A DNA stretch of 64,000 nucleotides from Poa pratensis. Its lineage: Eukaryota; Streptophyta; Magnoliopsida; Poales; Poaceae. The stretch spans positions 40,824,838 to 40,888,837 of the forward strand of contig CAMZMU010000107.1 in NCBI GenBank assembly GCA_947311845.1, read 5' to 3'. Of this stretch, positions 57,721-64,000 are shown piece after piece. The notes beneath the pieces are model-generated. The model saw nothing but the letters and a program-made list of their open reading frames with translations. It searched no databases and had not been told where the DNA came from. Every line of letters starts with the position of its first letter. Position 1 is the first letter of the stretch. A program made the translations under genes and the position numbers.

Positions 57721-58026
57721 TCAGCTAGCAAAAAATACCAGAAGAACATTGCCAAAACTACCACCCGAAGAATCTATGGTGCCAGCACCTGGGCTGCTCA
57801 GCCGAAGGCTATCCCTGTCGAGTGTCTCGGCATGAACCACGGTGAAGCCGGTGAACGGAGTGGTGGCAATCCACCTACGGGGCCAGAGGGAGAATGGTTG
57901 TCCATTACCCTCTAGCTTAAGCTCCCGATAGAAGTGGGGCGGCCCGTCGGCGGCTCTTAGCGGTAGGCAAAGCATACCACCAGATGACCAAAAGCCCCCT
58001 TCCCTTTGTAAACCCTTTTCTCCCAC
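57721..58026 (-). pseudogene. Unrecognised gene fragment cut by the Gypsy element
   Basis: A GC-rich coding-like minus-strand end: GGMLCLPLRAADGPPHFYRE, then GQPFSLWPRRWIATTPFTGF and TVVHAETLDRDSLRLSSP, ending at a stop after NVLLVFFAS. The composition changes sharply at the LTR edge (58027), so the upstream part of the gene, if it exists, lies beyond the retrotransposon outside the window. The open frame runs on into the LTR only by chance. I do not recognise the protein. Confidence 0.45.
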
Positions 58027-59627
58027 TGATGACGTGAAAGTCACACGTTCGTTGGGAACCCCAAGAGGAAGGTATGATGAGTGCATCAGCAAGTTTTCCC
58101 TCAGTAAGAAACCAATGTTTAATTGAACCAGTAGGAGATCGAAGTCACTTCTGAAGGTTGTTGGTGAAGGAGTGTAGTGCGGCGCAACACCAGGGATTCC
58201 GGTGCCAACGTGGAACCTGTACAACACAATCAAACTACTTTGCCCCAACTTAACAGTGAGTTTGTCAATCTCACCGGCTTGCTGAGAATAAAGGATTAGA
58301 CGTATAGTGTGGAAAATTATGTTTGTTTGCAGAGAATGAAAAAGAACCATGATTGCAGTAGGTTGTATTTCAGATGTAAAGGAATGGACCGGGGTCCACA
58401 GTTCACTAGTGGTGTCTCTCCATAATAAATAACTAACATGCTGGATAAACAAATTACAGCTGGGCAATTGACAATATTGATAAGTGCATAACATGCATGT
58501 GCAAGTTGTGGTGTCTACTATGAGATTTATTTGGGCATTACGACAAAGTACACAGACCGCTATCCAGCATGCATCTGTGCCTAAATAGTCCACCTTCAGG
58601 TTAACATCCGTACCCCTTCCGGTATTAAGTTGCAAGCAACAGACAATTGCATTAAGTAAAGTGCATAATGTAAACAATACATTCATCCTTAGACAAAGCA
58701 TCATTAGCTTACCCCTAGTAGTAACAGCACATCCACAACTTTAGGGGTTGCTGTCACTCCCCCAGATTAAATGGAGACTAAACCCACTATCTAGCATAAA
58801 TACTCCCTCTTGGAGTCACAAGCATCTACTTGGCCAGAGTATCAACAAGTAACGGAGAGCATGCAAGATCATAAAAGACATAGACATAATATTCAGTATT
58901 CAACTTGACATGGTATCAATATTCATCGGATCCCAGCAAACACAACATGTAGCATTACAATAAGATGATCTTGATCATGATAGGCAACTCACAAGATCTA
59001 AACATGATGCCACAAGAGGAGAAGACAACCATCTAGCTACTGTTATGGAACCATAGTCCAAGGATGAACTACTCACACATCACTCCAGAGGCAGGCATGG
59101 CGATGTAGAGCCCTACGGTGATGATTCCCCTCTCCGGCAGGGTGCCGGGAAGACCTTCAGAACCCTCCCGAGTTAGGGTTGACGGCGGCGGCGGCTCTGG
59201 AACTTTTCGTGGAATATGACTCGGGTACTTAGGGTTTTCCCGAGGAAGGCAATTTATAGGCGAAGGGGTAACGTCGGTGGAGGCCTGTGGCCCCCTCACC
59301 ACGTCACGGCGCGGCAGAGGGTGGGACCGCGCCGCCACGTGGTGAGGACGGCCCACTGCCCCCCCCTTCGTCTCTCCTTCGGACTTCGTGTATGTGACAG
59401 AAAAATAGGAACTTTGGCTTTTGTTTCGTCCAATTCCGAGAATATTTTCAGAACAACTTTTCTGAAACCAAAAACAGCAGAAAATAGGAACTGGCACTGT
59501 GGCATCTTGTTAATAGGTTAGTCCAGAAAATGCATAAAAATGATATAAAGTGTATATAAAACATGTAGCAATTGGCATAATATAAGCATGGAACATCAGA
59601 AATTATAGATACGTTGGAGACGTATCA
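58027..59627 (-). repeat. 3' LTR of the Gypsy element
   Basis: 1,601 bp, from TGATACGTCTCC (at 59627) to ACGTCATCA (at 58027) on the minus strand. Its first 190 bp on the plus strand match the other LTR at 63775-64000 closely. Confidence 0.88.
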
Positions 59628-61404
59628 AGCATCCCCAAGCTTAGTTCTACTTGTACTCGAGTAGGTAAAACGATAACAACAAAATAATTTCTGAGGAGAC
59701 ATGCTTCACACAATCTTGATCAAATAATATTGCAAGGCTCATGTCATGAATGAAGTGACTCAAGACAATGGTCTATAGTTTGCTAACAAATAGATAAAGA
59801 GTAAACAACTGAATCATATAAGCAAAAACTTTTTATGAATAGTACTTTCAAGACAAGCATAAAAAACTTTGCATAAGAGTTAACTCATAAAACAATAGAT
59901 TCTAAATAAAGCCATTGAAGCAACACATAGGAAGATTTAAGTTTCAGCATTTGCTTTCAACTTTCAACATGTATATCTCATGGATATTGTCAACACAAAG
60001 AAATATAACAAGTGCAATAAGTAAGCATATAAGAATTAATGCACACAAAGTTGACACCAGTGTTTGCTTCTGAGATAGAAAGGAGTAGGTAAACTGACTC
60101 AACATAAAGTAAAAGAAAGGCCCTTCGCAGAGGGAAGTAGGGATTAAATCATGTGATAGAGCATTTTAGGTTTTTGAAATCATATAGAGAGCATAAAATA
60201 AGTTTTTGAGAGGTGTTTGTTGTTGTCAACGAATGACAGTGGGCACTCTATCTCCCTTATCACCCAGACTTTCAAGAGCGGCTCCCATCTACCACATGTA
60301 GCATTTTCTGTTTCTAACCAAATATCAATTAAATTATTTCAACACAAAACTCTCTTAAATACTACAGCAAAGAAAACAAGAGAGTACTTCTCTACAAGAA
60401 CTAATAGCTCTGAACAAGAGATGCATGAAAAACAGGAGCTAAAATCATTGCAGTAGCTAGTTAAGAATACGCAACAAATATAAGTGAAGAATATGAGTAT
60501 TCACATGAAAAAGCGGAGCGTGTCTCTCCCACACAAGAATGCTAGGATCCAAATTATTCAGAAAAAGAAAACAACAAAGCAAAAATAAAAGCACACAGAC
60601 GCTCCAAGTAAAGCACATAAGATGTGAAAGAATTAAAATATAGTTTCACTAGAGATGACCTGATAAGTTGTTGATGAAGAAGGGGATGCCTTGGGCATCC
60701 CCAAGCTTAGACGCTTGAGTATTCTTGAAATATGCTTGGATGCACCACAGGGGCATCCCCAAGCTTAGACTTTTCACTCTTCTTGATCATATCATATCAT
60801 ATCCTCCTCTCTTGATCCTTGAAAACTTTCTTCACATCAAACTCAAAGTAATTCTCATTAGAGGGTTAGTGCATAATCAAAAATTCCATATTATGTGATG
60901 ACACAATCATCTCCAACACTTCTGGACATTAGCTGCAGCCACTGATATTTTGTGGAGCAAAGAAATCCACTCAAACACAGTAAAAGACAGAATGCAAATC
61001 AAAAGGCAGAATCTGTCAAAAATAGAACAGTCTGAAAGACGAATTTTTTCGAGATACTTAAGTTGCTCAGATGCGAAAAGTCCAAATTTATGAAAGTTGC
61101 GTACATATATGAGGATCACGCCTGATGTTTTTCAGAATTTTTGGATTTTTCTGGAGTGAGTACAGTTCAAAACGGTGGACAGCAAAAATCTGTCTCTGCG
61201 CAGAAATCCAAATCTAGCATCAACTTTCTATTAGAGGCTTTACTTGGCACAACAATGCAATAAAATAAAGATACAAAGGAGTTGTTACAGAAGTAAGCAA
61301 GCTCCTTGACTCAAGAAAAAGAAAAATTGCAGAAATAAAAACATGGGTTGTCTCCCATAAGCGCTTTTCTTTAACGCCTTTCAGCTAGGCGCAGAAAGTG
61401 AAAA

Positions 61405-63578
61405 TCAAGTGTTTCCAAGTGAAGAAACATCCAAATCATAACTTGTTCTAATAATAGAATCAAAAGGCAACTTCATTCTCTTTCTAGGGAAGTGTTCCAT
61501 ACCTTTCTTGAATGGGAATTGGTACCTTATATTTCCTTCTTTCATATCAATAATGGCACCAACAGTTCTAAGAAAAGGTCTTCCCAAAACAATAGGACAA
61601 GATGCATTGCATTCGATGTCCATAACAACAAAATCAATGGGGACAAGGTTATTGTTAACCATAATAAGAACATCATCAACTCTCCCAAAGGTTTCTTCAT
61701 AGCATTATCAGCAAGATAAACATCCAAATAACAATGTTCCAAAGGTGGCAAATCAAGCATATCATAAAGTTTCTTAGGCATAACAGAAATGCTAGCACCA
61801 AGATCACATAAAGCATTACAATCAAAATCATTCACCTTCATCTTAATGATGGGCTCCCAACCATCTTCTAGGTTTCTAGGGATAGAAGCTTCATGTTTTA
61901 GTTTCTCTTCCCTAGCTTGTATGAGAGCATTTGTAATATGTTTTGTGAAAGCCATATTAATAGCACTAGCATTAGGACTTCTAGCTAGCTTTTGCAAGAA
62001 CATAATTACTTCAGAGATATTGCAATCATCAAAATCAAAATCATTATGGTCAATGGCAAAGGAACCATTGTCTCCCATATTTCGAAAAATTTCAGCACTC
62101 TTATCAGGAACAGTTTCAGTGGTTTTGGGCAATTTTAAACGTTTTGCAGGGTAGTAGAAACATTGCCAACACCAATTATGTTACCATTGATAGTAGGGGC
62201 TTACTAGCATGTGAAACATTAGCATTACTAGTGGTGGTAATAGTACAAACTCTAGCTATACTATTCTCTTTTTCAATTTTATCCTCTCTTTCCCACCTAG
62301 CATGCAATTCAGCCAACATCCTAATATTGTTGTCAATTTTAACTTGGATAGCATTGGCAGTAGCAAAAGTGTTACTATCAAGAGTTTCAGGTTTGGCTGC
62401 CATTTTATTAATTAAAGAAGATTGTGCTTCAGACATGGATGAAATACGGTTTTCAGCAGTGGAAATCTTAGTTTGCAAACCAGAAATCTCCCTATTCAAT
62501 TTTCGAGTTGGTGCCCTATATTTTTCAACATAGCAGATTGTTCATTCATAGTTTTAGTAAACAATTGATTTTGCTCATATTGTGATTGCATAAAGTTCTT
62601 AGTAGCTTCTCAATTTCTAGCATCCTTTCCTCACTAGGCAATCCATTTCTACCATGAGAATTAAATAACCATTGCCACTATTAGCAGGATAAGGCTTATA
62701 ATTGTTGTTACCAAAATTATTCCTATAAGCATTGTTGTTGAAGTTGTTGTTTTTAATGAAGTTCACATCAACATGCTCTTCTTGAGCAACCAATGAAGCT
62801 AAAGGAACATTATTTGGATCAACATGAGATTTACCATTCACAAGCATAGACATAATAACATCAATCTTATCACTCAAAGAAGAGGTTTCTTCAACAGAAT
62901 TTACCTTCTTACCTTGAGGAGTCCTTTCGGTGTGCCACTCGGAATAGTTAATCATCATATCATCAAGAAGCTTTGTTGCAGCACCCAAAGTGATGGACAT
63001 GAAGGTCCCTCCAGAGGCCGAATCCAACAAGTTCCTCGAAGAAAAATTTAGTCCTGCATAAAAGGTTTGGATGATCATCCAAGCAGTCAGTCCATGGGTG
63101 GGACAATTCTTTACCAATGATTTCATTCTTTCCCATGCTTGGGCAACATGTTCATTATCAAATTGCTTGAAATTCATAATGCTACTTCTCAAGGATATAA
63201 TCTTAGCAGGAGGATAATATTTTCCAATGAAAGCATCTTTGCATTTAGTCCATGAATCAATACTATTTCTAGGCAAAGATAGCAACCATTCTTTAGCTCT
63301 TCCTCTCAAAGAGAAAGGAAATAATTTCAGTTTTATAATATCCCCATCATATCCTTATACTTTTGCATCTCACAAAGTTCAACAAAATTATTAAGATGGG
63401 CAGCAGCATCATCAGTACTAACACCAGAAAATTGCTCTTTCATAACAAGATTTAATAGAGCAGGTTTAATTTCATAAAAGTCTGCTTTAGAAGCAGGTGG
63501 AGCAATAGGAGTGCATATGAAATCATTATTATTTGTGCTAGTGAAGTCACACAACTTGGTGTTCTCAGGAGTACTCAT
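61405..63578 (-). pseudogene. Gypsy gag and retropepsin-like region
   Basis: Starts MSTPENTKLCDFTSTNNNDF and continues with ALLNLVMKEQFSGVSTDDAA, the N-terminal Gag. After a frameshift comes the Gag core AKEWLLSLPRNSIDSWTKC with FIGKYYPP and FDNEHVAQAWERMKSLVKNC, followed by an Asn-rich stretch, then a coiled-coil-like segment (ISTAENRISSMSEAQSSL). A protease-like part has CDLGASISVMPKKLYDML with the DLGAS catalytic motif (a Leu variant of DTGAS), then PIVLGRPFLRTVGAIIDM. Frames change at least three times (near 63320, 62560 and 62150), and a further shift separates the protease halves near 61650, so the polyprotein is broken. Confidence 0.85.
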
Positions 63579-63746
63579 TTTAGCAAAATAAAGCCTAGGC
63601 CGAAATAACAAAATAAAAACAAGTAACTAATTTTTTGTATTTTTGATAAAGAGAGCAAACAAAGCAAAATAAAAATAAACTAAGCAAGACAATAACAAAG
63701 TAAAGAGATTGGAAGTGAGAGACTCCCCTAACAGAAGGCTTGACCT

Positions 63747-63763
63747 CCCCGGCAACGGCGCCA
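63747..63763 (-). promoter_or_regulatory. Primer-binding site of the Gypsy element
   Basis: TGGCGCCGTTGCCGGGG on the minus strand lies 11 bases after the end of the 5' LTR, complementary to the 3' end of a host tRNA as in many grass Gypsy elements. Confidence 0.75.
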
Positions 63764-63774
63764 GAAAAAGTGCT

Positions 63775-64000
63775 TGATGACGTAAAGTCACACGTTCGTT
63801 GGGAACCCCAAGAGGAAGGTATGATGAGTGCAGCAGCAAGTTTTCCCTCAGTAAGAAACCAAGGTTTAATCGAACCAGTAGGAGATCGAAGTCACTTCTG
63901 AAGGTTGTTGGTGAAGGAGTGTAGTGCGGCGCAACACCAGGGATTCCGGTGCCAACGTGGAACCTGCACAACACAATCAAACTATTTGCCCCAACTTAAC
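63775..64000 (-). repeat. 5' LTR of the Gypsy element, partial
   Basis: The first 226 bp visible inside the window, nearly identical to 58027-58250; the remainder lies beyond position 64000. Confidence 0.88.

Larger units (their letters stand above)
58027..64000 (-). mobile_element. Gypsy-type LTR retrotransposon, gag-protease only, runs off the window
   Basis: On the minus strand the LTR begins TGATACGTCTCCAACGTATC and ends ACGTCATCA. The downstream LTR is complete (59627-58027, about 1.6 kb) and the upstream LTR is entered at 63775. A primer-binding site, a gag-protease region and a purine tract CTTGGGGATGC next to the 3' LTR are present, but the 1.8 kb between protease and 3' LTR shows no reverse transcriptase, RNase H or integrase. 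It is therefore non-autonomous, or deleted in pol. The 5 bases beside the complete LTR are CCCAC; the partner duplication lies outside the window. Confidence 0.88.

Noticed and set aside
57721..58704. 327-codon minus-strand open frame
   Set aside because: Its first two thirds lie in the Gypsy LTR and are open by chance; only the last 100 codons outside the LTR are gene-like.

Overview
This window looks like nuclear DNA of a grass, most likely a cool-season grass of the wheat/barley group (Pooideae, probably Triticeae). The basis is GC-rich grass-type exons, grass-specific gene families (DUF295 F-box, DUF3615), and a dense nest of repeat families typical of Triticeae: Stowaway and Tourist MITEs, a tRNA-headed SINE, CACTA elements with GTGGCGCACC palindromes, a Copia element whose LTR starts TGTTGGAGATATGCCC, and a Gypsy element whose LTR starts TGATACGTCTCCAACG. 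The assignment is inference; no organelle, bacterial or viral genes are visible. Intron positions were read from splice consensus and from the fit of the joined protein to its family.

The gene-bearing left part (about 1-33 kb) holds six apparently intact genes. They are an F-box/DUF295 gene (977-2242, minus), an eight-exon soluble inorganic pyrophosphatase (3522-5823, minus), a two-exon membrane protein of unknown function (13697-14399, plus), a seven-exon J-domain protein with a likely mitochondrial presequence (15133-17889, minus), and two DUF3615-family genes (22009-28520 plus; 32028-32899 minus). Broken genes lie among them: an inverted F-box/DUF295 copy killed by one nonsense codon and one hAT-type MITE (18269-19729), a TMK-like receptor-kinase ectodomain split by a poly(A) retroposon (28957-31274), and a possible DUF3615 relic (336-430).

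The same part carries nested DNA transposons. A Mutator-like element (7497-8971) has 121-bp inverted repeats. Its left target-site duplication was itself hit by a PIF/Harbinger-type element (6522-7492) that carries a PORR-domain gene fragment. One Helitron-like element (10655-13123) contains a Harbinger-like element, and a second (22367 to about 28040) sits inside intron 2 of a DUF3615 gene just upstream of the splice acceptor.

The middle (33-44 kb) holds exons of a cystathionine gamma-synthase-like gene, with a PIF/Harbinger element carrying a dead transposase inserted in an intron. It also has a direct repeat of a 5'-region-like segment, and a weakly supported minus-strand gene split by a SMART/TRIM-like mini-retrotransposon.

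The right part (44-64 kb) is almost all retrotransposon. A 10.9-kb Copia-type element without recognisable pol (44458-55356, TSD ATATC) has a CACTA element and a solo Gypsy-type LTR inside its left LTR. A Gypsy element on the minus strand (58027 to beyond the window) shows gag-protease but no reverse transcriptase and interrupts a small gene fragment.

I saw no dedicated undescribed biological system. The most notable content is the readable insertion history and the gene fragments carried or interrupted by transposons.
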